DNA of 64,000 bases from NCBI GenBank assembly GCA_947164965.1, contig CAMUYR010000004.1, positions 1-64,000 on the forward strand. The letters run 5' to 3'. The position numbers and the translations under genes were made by a program. The stretch is from an uncultured Prevotella sp. (GTDB lineage Bacteria > Bacteroidota > Bacteroidia > Bacteroidales > Bacteroidaceae). The number at the start of each line of letters is the position of its first letter. Position 1 is the stretch's first letter. Below, piece after piece: positions 10,001-17,089 of the stretch. Under the pieces are notes generated by a model. It worked only from the letters and a program-made list of their open reading frames with translations, had not been told where the DNA came from and did not search any database.

Positions 10001-10742
10001 TCGACAGGCAGAGCAGATGGTCGTGAGCCTCAGCATTCTCCTGGTCTACGAAGTGGGCATCGTTGGTACATACCAGTTTGATACCATACTCACGAGCCAG
10101 CTCTATCAGTACCTTGTTGGCTTTCTGCTGCAATGGGAAGGTCTCACGATTAGCGCGAATGCTGGGGTCTTTCACCTCATGGCGCTGCAACTCCAGATAA
10201 TAGTCGTCACCAAACACACGGTGATACCACTCAATAGCTTCTCGCGCACCAGCAATGTCACCCTCCAGAATCTTATGAGGTACCTCGCCGGCAATACATG
10301 CCGAACAGACAATCAAGCCCTCATGGTATTTCTCCAAATCTTCACGATCGGTACGAGGACGCATATAGAATCCGTCCACCCATGAACGACTCACCAGTTT
10401 GATAAGGTTTTTGTATCCCTGATAGTTCTTGGCCAGTACAATCAGGTGATAACCACCTTGATGACGCTTGTCTTCCTTGAGTAACTTAGAGCCGTAACGT
10501 GACACATACATCTCGCAACCGAAGATAGGAATAAAGGGGTCAAGCCCTTCTTTCTTGCGTCCCTTATTGATGCCGCCAACATAATCGTGAAATTCCTTGA
10601 TACCGAACATGTCGCCATGGTCGGTAATGGCCATGCCTCGCATACCATTACCTACAGCCTTGTCTACCAGCCGCTTGATGCTCGACTGTCCGTCCAATAT
10701 CGAGTAGTATGTATGTACATGCAAATGTACGAAATCTTCCAT
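7032..10742 (-). CDS. dnaE: DNA polymerase III alpha subunit
   Basis: This is the replicative polymerase, 1236 residues from the ATG at 10742. It starts with a PHP domain (HLHVHTYYSILDG), then the polymerase core with GPGRGSAAGS and the catalytic PDIDTDFDDDGRG near residue 470, a helix-hairpin region, and a C-terminal OB fold (IIGGIVTAVRTR onward). A longer ORF begins at 10805, but a -7 box lies at 10775-10782 inside that extension, so the upstream codons cannot be in the mRNA; family alignment also fits MEDFVHLHVHT as the start. trxA follows on the same strand. Confidence 0.97.
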   Translation of the reverse strand: MEDFVHLHVHTYYSILDGQSSIKRLVDKAVGNGMRGMAITDHGDMFGIKEFHDYVGGINKGRKKEGLDPFIPIFGCEMYVSRYGSKLLKEDKRHQGGYHLIVLAKNYQGYKNLIKLVSRSWVDGFYMRPRTDREDLEKYHEGLIVCSACIAGEVPHKILEGDIAGAREAIEWYHRVFGDDYYLELQRHEVKDPSIRANRETFPLQQKANKVLIELAREYGIKLVCTNDAHFVDQENAEAHDHLLCLSTGKDLDDPTRMLYSKQEWFKTREEMNDIFSDVPEALSNTLEILDKVEIYSLDHDPIMPFFPIPEDFGTEEQWRQKFSEEDLFKEFTSDENGENPLPREEGEKKIKKLGGYDKLYRIKFEADYLAKLAYEGAARRYGTPLPQEVDDRVRFELHIMKTMGFPGYFLIVQDFINSARDQLDVMVGPGRGSAAGSVVAYCLGITKIDPLKYDLLFERFLNPDRISLPDIDTDFDDDGRGRVLKWVEDKYGHENCAHIITYATMATKNSIKDVARVEKVPLSIVNALCKAIPDRLPDGMKMNLPNAIKCTPELRDAEASTDPALRNSIKYAKMLEGTVRGTGIHACGFIICRDPISDWVPVSTADDPDFKDTKTNCTQYDGHVIESTGLIKMDFLGLKTLSEMKEACAVIKQTRGIDVDLDTIPIDDPKTFELYQQGRTIGTFQFESNGMQKYLRELHPTVFEDLIAMNALYRPGPMDYIPSFIARKNGKEEIKYDIPCMEKYLKDTYGITVYQEQVMLLSRQLADFTRGESDALRKAMGKKKKDIVDAMKPKFIEGGKRNGHDEKILDKIWADWEKFASYAFNKSHAACYSWVAYQTAYLKANYPAEFMAAIMSRRRDQITEITKLMDECKAMGIDTLGPDVNESYQKFGVNKKGEIRFGLAAIKGMGDGVAQAIIDEREKNGPYKDIFDFVQRISFSAVNRKAFEALALSGGFDSFGIRREDFFAQNAKGETFIDTIMRYGQTYQTEKQEAQNSLFGGFDDIEIQTPPLLKSEVRWSDIERLNRERELVGIYLSAHPLDEYKIVLDNLCNTRCDELADVNSLKDREDVIIGGIVTAVRTRFDKRNNPCGFVTLEDFQGSGELALFGEDWGRWSGMFTEGASVYITAKVQPRFQYSDIMSLKVQNIEYLQTVKDKAIDRITISMTTDLLNDQIVMELSELIAENPGKTDLFIQLHDSTGKKHVLLRSTSKSIDVKSNLIQFIEQTPALDYKIN

Positions 10743-10774
10743 AAATAAACGTCTTGTTTTTCGATTTTGAAGTC

Positions 10775-10805
10775 CAAAGATACGACGAAAAGGCGAAATA
10801 ACCAA
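10775..10805 (-). promoter_or_regulatory. Promoter of dnaE-trxA
   Basis: On the minus strand TATCTTTG (10775-10782) has TTG (10803-10805) exactly 20 bases upstream. It fixes the dnaE start at 10742 instead of 10805. Confidence 0.8.
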
Positions 10806-10841
10806 AAAAATTCATAATTATTAAGGGCAAATCCAAAATTC

Positions 10842-10869
10842 TTCACGTTTCACTTTACACTTTACACTT
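10842..10869. repeat. 7-bp tandem tract in dnaE/psd divergent region
   Basis: Units TTCACGT, TTCACTT, TACACTT, TACACTT, followed by a T run that leads directly to the psd -7 box. It occupies the place where the psd -33 element would be. Confidence 0.85.
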
Positions 10870-10876
10870 TTTTTCG

Positions 10877-10884
10877 TACCTTTG
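10877..10884 (+). promoter_or_regulatory. -7 box of psd
   Basis: TACCTTTG lies 33 bases before the psd ATG. No TTG is found at the -33 position, which is filled by the heptamer tract. Confidence 0.7.
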
Positions 10885-10916
10885 CATACTGAAACATAAA
10901 TACTACGACATCTCAC

Positions 10917-11606
10917 ATGGGAGAAAGGATTAAGAAACTAAAAAAAATTAGAATACATCGTGAGGGCACCAATGAATTAACGATCAGCATGCTGGCACTG
11001 CTGTTGATTGGTGGTTTGCTTTGGTACTATATTGACACTAAGATTCCTTTTTGGATTTTTATCGTCATCTTTGGAGCAACATGGGCTATGGCGCTCAACT
11101 TCTATCGTTGCCCTATCCGTTACTTCAACGGCGATACTGACAAGCTGGTAGTGGCTCCTGCCGATGGTCGCGTGGTGGTGGTTGAAGAAGCCGAAGAAAA
11201 CGAGTATTTCAAGGACAAGCGTCTCATGATTAGTATCTTCATGAGTCCGCTTAACGTACATGCCAACTGGTTCCCCGTCGACGGGAAGGTGAAGTTCGTG
11301 CATCATCAGGACGGCAATTACCACAAGGCTTGGTTGCCTAAGGCCAGTGAGGAGAACGAGCATGCCGACATTATGATTACCACGCCTGACGGTGAAGATG
11401 TGCTGGTACGCCAGATTGCAGGAGCATTGGCTCGTCGCATTGTCACCTATGCCAAGGAGGGCGAGGAGTGTTATATCGACGAACACCTGGGCTTTATTAA
11501 ATTAGGTTCACGCGTAGATGTCTACCTGCCATTGACCGCCAGAGCTTGTGTCACCATAGGACAGCCAACGACGGGAGATCAGACAGTCATTGCCAAACTG
11601 GCGTAA
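10917..11606 (+). CDS. psd: Phosphatidylserine decarboxylase
   Basis: This pyruvoyl enzyme turns phosphatidylserine into phosphatidylethanolamine at the inner membrane. The 229-residue form is the short, archaeal/Bacteroidota-type proenzyme. It has two hydrophobic segments (about residues 22-37 and 43-57), the APADGRVV motif, [16 protein letters not shown] with the histidine and near the end [11 protein letters not shown], in which the Gly-Ser bond is the expected self-cleavage site generating the pyruvoyl group. Its stop codon overlaps the first unit of a repeat tract leading straight into pssA, forming a two-gene PE pathway operon. Confidence 0.95.
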   Translation: MGERIKKLKKIRIHREGTNELTISMLALLLIGGLLWYYIDTKIPFWIFIVIFGATWAMALNFYRCPIRYFNGDTDKLVVAPADGRVVVVEEAEENEYFKDKRLMISIFMSPLNVHANWFPVDGKVKFVHHQDGNYHKAWLPKASEENEHADIMITTPDGEDVLVRQIAGALARRIVTYAKEGEECYIDEHLGFIKLGSRVDVYLPLTARACVTIGQPTTGDQTVIAKLA

Positions 11607-11646
11607 TTGACAATTGATAATTGACAATTGATAATTGACAATGAAT
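11605..11646. repeat. 7-bp tandem tract filling the psd-pssA gap
   Basis: AATTGAC, AATTGAT, AATTGAC, AATTGAT, AATTGAC and a terminal AATGAAT run from the psd stop codon to the pssA ATG. The whole intergenic gap is tract. A near-identical tract precedes the glycosyltransferase at 53571. Confidence 0.9.
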
Positions 11647-12327
11647 ATCAAGAAGCATATTCCAAACACGATTACTTGCTGCAACCTGATTTCTGGTTGT
11701 ATCGCCACTTTTTGGGCCTTTGAGGGAGACTACCAGTTGGCCCTGCTGTTTATCGTCATTGGAGCTGTCTTTGATTTCTTCGATGGCATGAGTGCCCGCT
11801 TGCTTGGTGTTTCTTCGCCAATAGGTAAAGAGCTCGATTCGCTGGCAGATGACGTAACCTTTGGTTTTGCCCCCTCTGCTATCGTGTTCAGCTTCCTCTC
11901 ATCTCTCACCTCTCACCTCTCACCTCTAAGCTTCTTGGCTTTCATCATGGCAGCATTCTCTGCGTTGCGCTTGGCTAAATTCAATCTCGACGAGCGTCAG
12001 GCTATGGGATTCATCGGACTGCCCACGCCTGCCAATGCTCTCTTCTGGGGCTCACTCATCGTTGGTTTGGGCGATAGCATTGCCATCCTGCCTTATGCTG
12101 AATATATGATACTGGCTGGCATACTCATCAGTTCATGGCTGCTAGTCAGTGAGATTCCCATGTTTGCCCTCAAGTTCAAGACGTGGGGCTGGCAGGGCAA
12201 CGAAGTGAAATATATCTTCCTGCTGACCTGTATCCCCCTGCTATTGTTGCTGAATGTCAGCGGACTGGCTGCCATCATCGCATGGTACGTGATACTCTCT
12301 GCTATCAACCACCATTTCTCTAGTTAA
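11641..12327 (+). CDS. pssA: CDP-diacylglycerol--serine O-phosphatidyltransferase
   Basis: This integral membrane enzyme makes phosphatidylserine from CDP-diacylglycerol and serine, the substrate of the preceding Psd. Counting from the ATG at 11641 (228 residues), the complete CDP-alcohol motif is present: Asp48-Gly49, Ala52-Arg53, Gly62, Asp66 and Asp70. There are about six to eight hydrophobic segments. A TTG two codons upstream is part of the repeat tract and is less likely to be the start. Residues 88-96 (SLTSHLSPL) are encoded by an in-frame heptamer tract and fall in a loop between membrane helices, where they are probably tolerated. Confidence 0.95.
   Translation: MNIKKHIPNTITCCNLISGCIATFWAFEGDYQLALLFIVIGAVFDFFDGMSARLLGVSSPIGKELDSLADDVTFGFAPSAIVFSFLSSLTSHLSPLSFLAFIMAAFSALRLAKFNLDERQAMGFIGLPTPANALFWGSLIVGLGDSIAILPYAEYMILAGILISSWLLVSEIPMFALKFKTWGWQGNEVKYIFLLTCIPLLLLLNVSGLAAIIAWYVILSAINHHFSS
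11897..11931. repeat. In-frame 7-bp tract inside pssA
   Basis: Units TCTCATC, TCTCACC, TCTCACC, TCTCACC and a decayed TCTAAGC. They encode SLTSHLSPL, the same peptide encoded by a sister tract in the glycosyltransferase at 53879-53906. Confidence 0.88.
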
Positions 12328-12347
12328 TCCTAATCCCCGATAAGTCT

Positions 12348-12728
12348 ATGTTAAAAGGTATCTTTGGCATTCTGATTTTTATATTCTTCCTGTTTGTATT
12401 TTTCATGATACTTTTGGGAGGCACTATCCTTCGTGCTATCAAGAACTTCCGTAAGGCGGCTGAACAAGCTGCAGAACAGCAGGATCACCGTTATCGCACA
12501 GAGACGGGCAGACAGCGTCAACAGTATAGTCATCGCTCTCAGAGTACTCAGAATTATCAGAATACTCAGAATCATCAGAGTTATCAGAACACTCAAAGAG
12601 ACGATGCCCGCCGTACAGAGACTTCCTCTGGTGAAACGATTATCGACCATCGCCATCAAGAGCGTGAAAACAAGAAGATTTTCGACGACTCCGATGGCGA
12701 ATACGTTGAATTTACTGAAGAAAAATAA
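12348..12728 (+). CDS. DUF4834-like small membrane protein
   Basis: A 126-residue protein with one N-terminal membrane helix (about residues 5-27), a short basic segment, a low-complexity Gln/Asn/His/Ser middle (about 60-88) and an acidic C-terminus ending VEFTEEK. It looks like the DUF4834 family found downstream of pssA in Bacteroidota; the function is unknown. The Gln/Asn-rich part is encoded by six 9-base repeats and may vary in length between strains. It is probably the last gene of the psd-pssA operon and is followed by a strong terminator. Confidence 0.7.
   Translation: MLKGIFGILIFIFFLFVFFMILLGGTILRAIKNFRKAAEQAAEQQDHRYRTETGRQRQQYSHRSQSTQNYQNTQNHQSYQNTQRDDARRTETSSGETIIDHRHQERENKKIFDDSDGEYVEFTEEK
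12545..12598. repeat. 9-bp tandem repeat in DUF4834 gene
   Basis: Six units of the type TACTCAGAA / TTATCAGAA / TCATCAGAG lie in frame and encode the alternating YQN/TQN/HQS segment. The unit is a multiple of three, so copy changes keep the frame. Confidence 0.8.
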
Positions 12729-12754
12729 AAGAGCCGCACCTGCAGCTCTTTTAT
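12725..12754. terminator. Bidirectional terminator between DUF4834 gene and pyrH
   Basis: A perfect 10-bp stem, ATAAAAGAGC (12725-12734) with GCTCTTTTAT (12745-12754), has a 10-base loop and A/T tails on both sides. It serves the two convergent transcripts. Confidence 0.85.
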
Positions 12755-12763
12755 TTTTGTTCA

Positions 12764-13474
12764 TCAGTTATGAACCAGCGTTCCTATCTCCTCGCCGTCC
12801 ATCACTTTCTTCAGGTTACCGACGATGTCCATGTTGAAGACATAGATAGGCAGATTGTTGTCCTGGCACATGCAGATAGCTGTCAGGTCCATCACCTTCA
12901 GGCCACGGGCCAACACTTCTTTATAAGTGATGGCATCAAACTTGGTAGCTGTGGGATCCTTCTCTGGATCAGCAGTATAGACACCATCCACACGAGTACC
13001 CTTCAGCATCACATCAGCCTCAATCTCGATACCACGCAACGAAGAACCAGTATCAGTAGTAAAGTAAGGAGAGCCTGTTCCAGCTGAGAAGATGCAGACA
13101 TAACCAGCCTCCATAGCCTCGATAGCCTTCCACTTGGTGTAGAACTCACCAATTGGCTCCATGCGGATAGCCGTCAGCACCTTGTTCTTAACACCCACAG
13201 CACCCAGAGCAGAACTCAAAGCCAGGGAGTTAATCACCGTAGCACACATACCCATCTGGTCGCCTTTCACACGGTCGAAGCCTTTTTGCGAGCCACTCAG
13301 TCCACGGAAGATATTACCACCGCCGATGACGATGCCAATCTGTACACCCATCTCACTCACTTCCTTAATCTGGCGAGCATAGTCGCTCAGACGCTCAGGG
13401 TCAATACCATAACCCTGTTTACCCATCAGACTCTCACCCGAGAGCTTCAGAAGAATTCTCTTAAATCTTGCCAT
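12764..13474 (-). CDS. pyrH: UMP kinase
   Basis: This amino-acid-kinase-fold enzyme phosphorylates UMP to UDP. It has 236 residues with KRILLKLSGESLMG at the start, VIGGGNIFRG near residue 50, GDQMGMCATVINSLAL, and the TDTGSSLRGIEIEADVMLKGT/VDGVYTADPEKDP segment near residue 140-170, all standard for bacterial PyrH. It lies 13 bases downstream of birA on the same strand, probably in one transcript, and ends at the shared terminator. Confidence 0.97.
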   Translation of the reverse strand: MARFKRILLKLSGESLMGKQGYGIDPERLSDYARQIKEVSEMGVQIGIVIGGGNIFRGLSGSQKGFDRVKGDQMGMCATVINSLALSSALGAVGVKNKVLTAIRMEPIGEFYTKWKAIEAMEAGYVCIFSAGTGSPYFTTDTGSSLRGIEIEADVMLKGTRVDGVYTADPEKDPTATKFDAITYKEVLARGLKVMDLTAICMCQDNNLPIYVFNMDIVGNLKKVMDGEEIGTLVHN

Positions 13475-13487
13475 AATCTTTGTTTAT

Positions 13488-14222
13488 TTATATAATGAAT
13501 TGTACTTCTTTAAATGCAAACGTGCGCCTTTCACCCTGTTCATCCTGTAATACAAGACGCCCGTCAGCCTCCACGTCGATGAGCTGTGCCTTAAAACGAG
13601 TTGTTCCGACGGCATAAACAAACTGTTTCCCTCTTCGAAACAAATTGTTTCGATACTCAAAACAAAGTGTTTTGCTGCTTGAAACAATTTCAAAACAGTT
13701 TAGGAACGACCGTAAGAGAGCCTCTCTATCCACCTCATGCCCCAGCAATTGCCATAACGACACTGGGTTCGGTGCATCACTCCTGAACTCACGCTGGTTC
13801 ACGTTCAATCCTATGCCGATAATGCTGTCCTTAATAAAACTACCCTGCAAGCGGTTCTCTATCAAGATACCGCAGATTTTCCGGTCACCCACATAGATAT
13901 CATTAGGCCATTTGATTTCAACCTTCTGATTGAGATAGGGCTGCAGCGTCCGACATAGTGCTACGGATACCATCTCCGAAATGCGGAATTGCTCATGGGC
14001 TGGAATATCAGTAGGATGAATGAGCAGGGAGAACAACAGGTTCTTGCCCCGTTCACTCTCCCATGTATTTGTACCACAACCGCGTCCTGCCGTCTGGTAG
14101 TCTGCCACGACAACACAGGGGGACTGTCCCCATGTGAGGTCTCTCACAGAGGGACTGTCCCCCTGTGTTAACCAGCGGTTCGTCGATTCTGTCTCGTCAA
14201 TATGAACGATTTTCCATTCCAC
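13488..14222 (-). CDS. birA: Biotin--[acetyl-CoA-carboxylase] ligase
   Basis: BirA attaches biotin to the carboxyl-carrier protein via biotinyl-AMP. There is no N-terminal DNA-binding domain, so this is a ligase without repressor function. Motifs are ETESTNRW, VVVADYQTAGRGCGTNTWES (the GRG biotin-adenylate loop), KIEIKWPND-like VEIKWPNDIYVGDRKICGILIE and GIGLNVNQ. I place the start at the GTG at 14222 (244 codons): the -7 box at 14227-14234 lies inside the longer ORF. That GTG is exactly four bases past the box, implying a leaderless mRNA. A nested palindrome (14112-14169) is inserted in frame and encodes about 19 residues just before the active-site loop. Confidence 0.93.
   Translation of the reverse strand: MEWKIVHIDETESTNRWLTQGDSPSVRDLTWGQSPCVVVADYQTAGRGCGTNTWESERGKNLLFSLLIHPTDIPAHEQFRISEMVSVALCRTLQPYLNQKVEIKWPNDIYVGDRKICGILIENRLQGSFIKDSIIGIGLNVNQREFRSDAPNPVSLWQLLGHEVDREALLRSFLNCFEIVSSSKTLCFEYRNNLFRRGKQFVYAVGTTRFKAQLIDVEADGRLVLQDEQGERRTFAFKEVQFII
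14112..14169. repeat. Nested palindromic (REP-like) element inside birA
   Basis: AACACAGGGGGAC (14112-14124) pairs perfectly with GTCCCCCTGTGTT (14157-14169). After one mismatch the stem continues five more pairs, and an inner TGTGAG/CTCACA hairpin (14133-14148) caps it. It reads in frame through the birA coding sequence. Confidence 0.88.
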
Positions 14223-14226
14223 GTTG

Positions 14227-14234
14227 CAAAGATA
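14227..14234 (-). promoter_or_regulatory. -7 box of birA-pyrH
   Basis: TATCTTTG on the minus strand, followed by CAAC and then the GTG start of birA. No TTG is seen at the -33 position; that place is taken by a heptamer tract. Confidence 0.7.
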
Positions 14235-14242
14235 CACATTTT

Positions 14243-14270
14243 TTCTTAATTCTTAATTCTTAATTCTTAA
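14243..14270. repeat. 7-bp tandem tract between birA and tadA promoters
   Basis: Four identical TTCTTAA units lie between two outward-facing -7 boxes (14227-14234 minus, 14279-14286 plus). Confidence 0.9.
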
Positions 14271-14278
14271 TTAATTAC

Positions 14279-14286
14279 TACCTTTG
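14279..14286 (+). promoter_or_regulatory. -7 box of tadA
   Basis: TACCTTTG, then CAAC, then ATG. The spacing to the start codon is the same as for birA, tdk and the dGTPase gene, so the transcript probably starts at or next to the A of ATG. Confidence 0.72.
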
Positions 14287-14290
14287 CAAC

Positions 14291-14734
14291 ATGGAACAAC
14301 AAAATAAAGATGAACAGTATATGCGCCGTGCATTGCAAGAGGCACAGCAGGCTTACGACGAGGGCGAGATACCCATTGGTGCCATTGTGGTTTGCCAGGA
14401 CCGCATCATAGCCCGTGCCCACAACCTGACGGAGACATTACATGATGTGACGGCTCATGCTGAGATGCAGGCTATCACTGCTGCTGCCAATGAATTAGGG
14501 GGCAAGTACCTTACCGATTGCACGCTTTATGTCACCGTAGAGCCTTGCACCATGTGTGCCGGTGCCTTAGGCTGGAGCCAGATTCCCCGTATCGTCTATG
14601 GCTGTCGCGACGAGAAACGCGGCTTTAGCCAGTATGCCCCTCAGGCTTTGCACCCTCGGTGTAACATAACTGGCGGCATCCTAGAAGAGGAATGCCGCCA
14701 GCTGATGCAAGATTTCTTTAAGAGTAAGCGTTAA
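14291..14734 (+). CDS. tadA: tRNA adenosine(34) deaminase TadA
   Basis: This zinc deaminase converts A34 to inosine in tRNA-Arg(ACG). The 147-residue protein carries the cytidine/deoxycytidylate deaminase signature: HAE at residues 56-58 (zinc His and catalytic Glu) and PCTMC with Cys86 and Cys89. The neighbouring VYGCRDEKRG segment also fits TadA. A guanine or other nucleoside deaminase of the same fold is the alternative. It converges on the next gene with a 5-base gap. Confidence 0.9.
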   Translation: MEQQNKDEQYMRRALQEAQQAYDEGEIPIGAIVVCQDRIIARAHNLTETLHDVTAHAEMQAITAAANELGGKYLTDCTLYVTVEPCTMCAGALGWSQIPRIVYGCRDEKRGFSQYAPQALHPRCNITGGILEEECRQLMQDFFKSKR

Positions 14735-14739
14735 CGCTG

Positions 14740-15420
14740 TTACTTTTTGTTCGCATTGATGAACGAAAGCACCTTCAGCAGACTCTCTTCGTTCTTCCAC
14801 TTAATCTTGTTATCTTTCTGGAAAGCTTTCCAATCCTTCTTTCCATTGTCGGAGAGCAGCTTTTCCACCTCTTTCTTGTTGGCTTCAACCTGTTTGCCAT
14901 CAACAATAAAGAAGTATACCTGCTTCACATCAATGGCACGTCCATCGTGACGTTCCTGGAGCAACAGGCCCAACTCGGGTGTGTCAAGTCCTCCCAATTC
15001 CAATGACGAGAGGTCGCGAGCTGCCGATGAGTTCAGACTGGCACCATAGGCACCGGTGTTGGCAAAGAGGGCGTCGAAGTCCGCCTTGTCTTGAACAACC
15101 AGCAGGTTATTGTTATCTGCAGAGAGAATTTTCATCAACTGATGGTCACTGTAGATAAAGGCATCAGAACCAATCTCCACGCGAATCACGTCACGATCGT
15201 CCGACTGATAAATCTTATTGTCGCCTTTCAGATAGTGCAATTTATTACCCCACAGGTGGATATTCAGCTTAGCCTCCGACTTCTTATTGCCATTGAAGAA
15301 GATGGTGCCCTGCGTGAAATCCTCGTAGAGGTAAGGCCACTTCGTATTCGGCTCAAACTTTTGGGCAGAGACTGTCAGCACTGCACAAAGCAAAACAAAT
15401 AAAGAACAAAGCTTTTTCAT
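14740..15420 (-). CDS. Secreted protein of unknown function
   Basis: A 226-residue protein with a clear signal peptide (MKKLCSLFVLLCAVLTVSA, cleavage before QKFEP). The mature part mixes beta-rich segments (TIFFNGNKKSEAKLNIHLWG, FIYSDHQLMKIL) with a C-terminal helical, lysine-rich part. I do not recognise a family. It lies 16 bases downstream of the C10 peptidase gene on the same strand and is probably the last gene of that transcript, so it might support or inhibit the peptidase; that is only an inference from position. Confidence 0.75.
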   Translation of the reverse strand: MKKLCSLFVLLCAVLTVSAQKFEPNTKWPYLYEDFTQGTIFFNGNKKSEAKLNIHLWGNKLHYLKGDNKIYQSDDRDVIRVEIGSDAFIYSDHQLMKILSADNNNLLVVQDKADFDALFANTGAYGASLNSSAARDLSSLELGGLDTPELGLLLQERHDGRAIDVKQVYFFIVDGKQVEANKKEVEKLLSDNGKKDWKAFQKDNKIKWKNEESLLKVLSFINANKK

Positions 15421-15436
15421 ACTGCTCTCCTCCTTT

Positions 15437-16987
15437 TTATTTCATGATGACCTTACGGGCATTCACCTTACCATCCTTCGTACGCTGACGAACAATGTTC
15501 AGACCCTTCTGGGGAGCCTGCAACTGACGACCGTCAACTGTAAAGTAAGAAGTTTCAGCAACTTCAGCAGAAGTAATGCTGACGATACCTGCAGAACCAA
15601 CAACTTTAATAGTGAAGTCACGAGAAAGCTCATGGCCATTCTCATTATTCTTCACTGTCATAGTGAACTTCTTATCACCCTCTTCCAACTCCTTGGTAGT
15701 TACCAATTGCATGTTTCTGACTTCAAAGGGAGGAGTTGTAGCCTTATGTGTAAAAGGATTAATCGGGCCTTTTAACGTGAAGGAATAAGTGGGATTGTTA
15801 GCTTCACTCTCTACGGTTACATCAGCAACTACTGTGCCTACAGGAGCAGTGGCTTCCACTGTAGTAGACGACAGAATAATGTTCATAGGATACTCTGATG
15901 GTGGACGGATACCTACGACAACACCTTGACCGTCTGTATAGTCCATATCCATGGTAGCATCGTGCAAGGCGTCGAGTGAGAAGTAACCATTATTGGCACC
16001 GCCCCATCCCCAGTTCACATTAAACCACGTCCCATTATATCCATCAAGATTAAAACAATGACCATAACCTTTCTTGGGATCATGTCCACTATAAGCCACA
16101 GCGCGACCTTCCTGGATTTCAGTAAGGATTAACGTCTTCCACTCTTCGTCAGAGAAATTGCTACGTGAATAGTATCTCACAGATGATGGATAATTGAAAT
16201 TTCTCTGTAAAGCACCAGGAATATAGGAGGTTTGTGTACCAGAACCATCATAGCCATAGTCCATCTTCACGGAAACACCGCAATGCCACAACAAGCGAGC
16301 TGCAGCATCATAGCTATTAGCACCACTCAAAATTGCATCCCAATCGTAAACAGGTTCTTCGTCGTAGTTGACATGGACATAACCAAACTCATCATGCTGA
16401 TAGCCAAAATCGCCCTGAGGACGTGGAGGCCACTGAGCCACACTCATCGCCTGAGCCATACCCACAGCAACGCATCCCACAATGGCCTGGCCTTTAGAAG
16501 TCTTTGGACAATACTTCTTATAAGCCCCCCCCTGATTCCAATTCACCTGAATCAATGGATCGATTTTAGCTGCTCTATTAGCGGCACGACGGGCACGGGA
16601 ATCCACAGATTTCCAATTGGGATGCTGCTCGGTATATTTACTGGCATTGTCGATAATCTGATCGCAGTAAACATCCATCTGGCATTGCAAGTTGTAAGGC
16701 ATATCCTCAGTCTGGAAACGTCCTTCTGTATTATATCCCAACAAGGGAGCTGAGGTATCATCAGCACTGATAAGCGCCCAGCCCTGAGGAGCAAACTGCA
16801 CCACATAGTAGGCTGTCTGACCCTTATATGTCATAGGTGCTACACTCTGCACCTCAGCGGCAAATCCATCAACATGCTCTGCTACCAATTCCTTGGCTTT
16901 AGCAGCAGCAGTCTGAGTGGTCACCACCTTAGCTTCAGCACCTAAGGTCAAGGCCATCATGGTTAAGAAAACAATCGTCTTTTTCAT
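15437..16987 (-). CDS. Secreted C10-family (streptopain-like) cysteine peptidase with T9SS-type tail
   Basis: This is an exported protease related to streptopain, interpain and PrtT. Numbering from the ATG at 16987 (516 residues): signal peptide to about 19, an Spi-type propeptide (about 20-140), then the C10 catalytic domain with Cys172 in GCVAVGMAQAM, His310 in GYGHCFNLDGYNG and the family's NWGWGG. The C-terminal part has a beta domain and ends YFTVDGRQLQAPQKGLNIVR...KVIMK, like the short C-terminal sorting domain of T9SS cargo in Prevotella. A GTG one codon upstream is also possible. It lies in the SusC/D cluster, so it may release peptides for import. Confidence 0.88.
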   Translation of the reverse strand: MKKTIVFLTMMALTLGAEAKVVTTQTAAAKAKELVAEHVDGFAAEVQSVAPMTYKGQTAYYVVQFAPQGWALISADDTSAPLLGYNTEGRFQTEDMPYNLQCQMDVYCDQIIDNASKYTEQHPNWKSVDSRARRAANRAAKIDPLIQVNWNQGGAYKKYCPKTSKGQAIVGCVAVGMAQAMSVAQWPPRPQGDFGYQHDEFGYVHVNYDEEPVYDWDAILSGANSYDAAARLLWHCGVSVKMDYGYDGSGTQTSYIPGALQRNFNYPSSVRYYSRSNFSDEEWKTLILTEIQEGRAVAYSGHDPKKGYGHCFNLDGYNGTWFNVNWGWGGANNGYFSLDALHDATMDMDYTDGQGVVVGIRPPSEYPMNIILSSTTVEATAPVGTVVADVTVESEANNPTYSFTLKGPINPFTHKATTPPFEVRNMQLVTTKELEEGDKKFTMTVKNNENGHELSRDFTIKVVGSAGIVSITSAEVAETSYFTVDGRQLQAPQKGLNIVRQRTKDGKVNARKVIMK

Positions 16988-17018
16988 CACTATTACCTAT
17001 TTAATATATTTAAGCCAA

Positions 17019-17076
17019 TAATCCTCTTCCTCCCCATGCCTCCCAAAAAGAGAGTGCATGAAGAAAAAGAGGATTA
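17019..17076. terminator. Intergenic stem-loop between lipoprotein and C10 peptidase genes
   Basis: TAATCCTCTT (17019-17028) pairs with AAGAGGATTA (17067-17076), with a further inner CATGC/GCATG pair. There is no clear U tract, so it may be a weak terminator or an mRNA processing/stability element that sets expression of the peptidase relative to the upstream genes. Confidence 0.5.
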
Positions 17077-17089
17077 ATATTAGAGATAA

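Noticed and set aside
10743..10805. Longer dnaE N-terminus
   Set aside because: The extension contains the -7 box and does not match the family start MEDFVHLHVHT.
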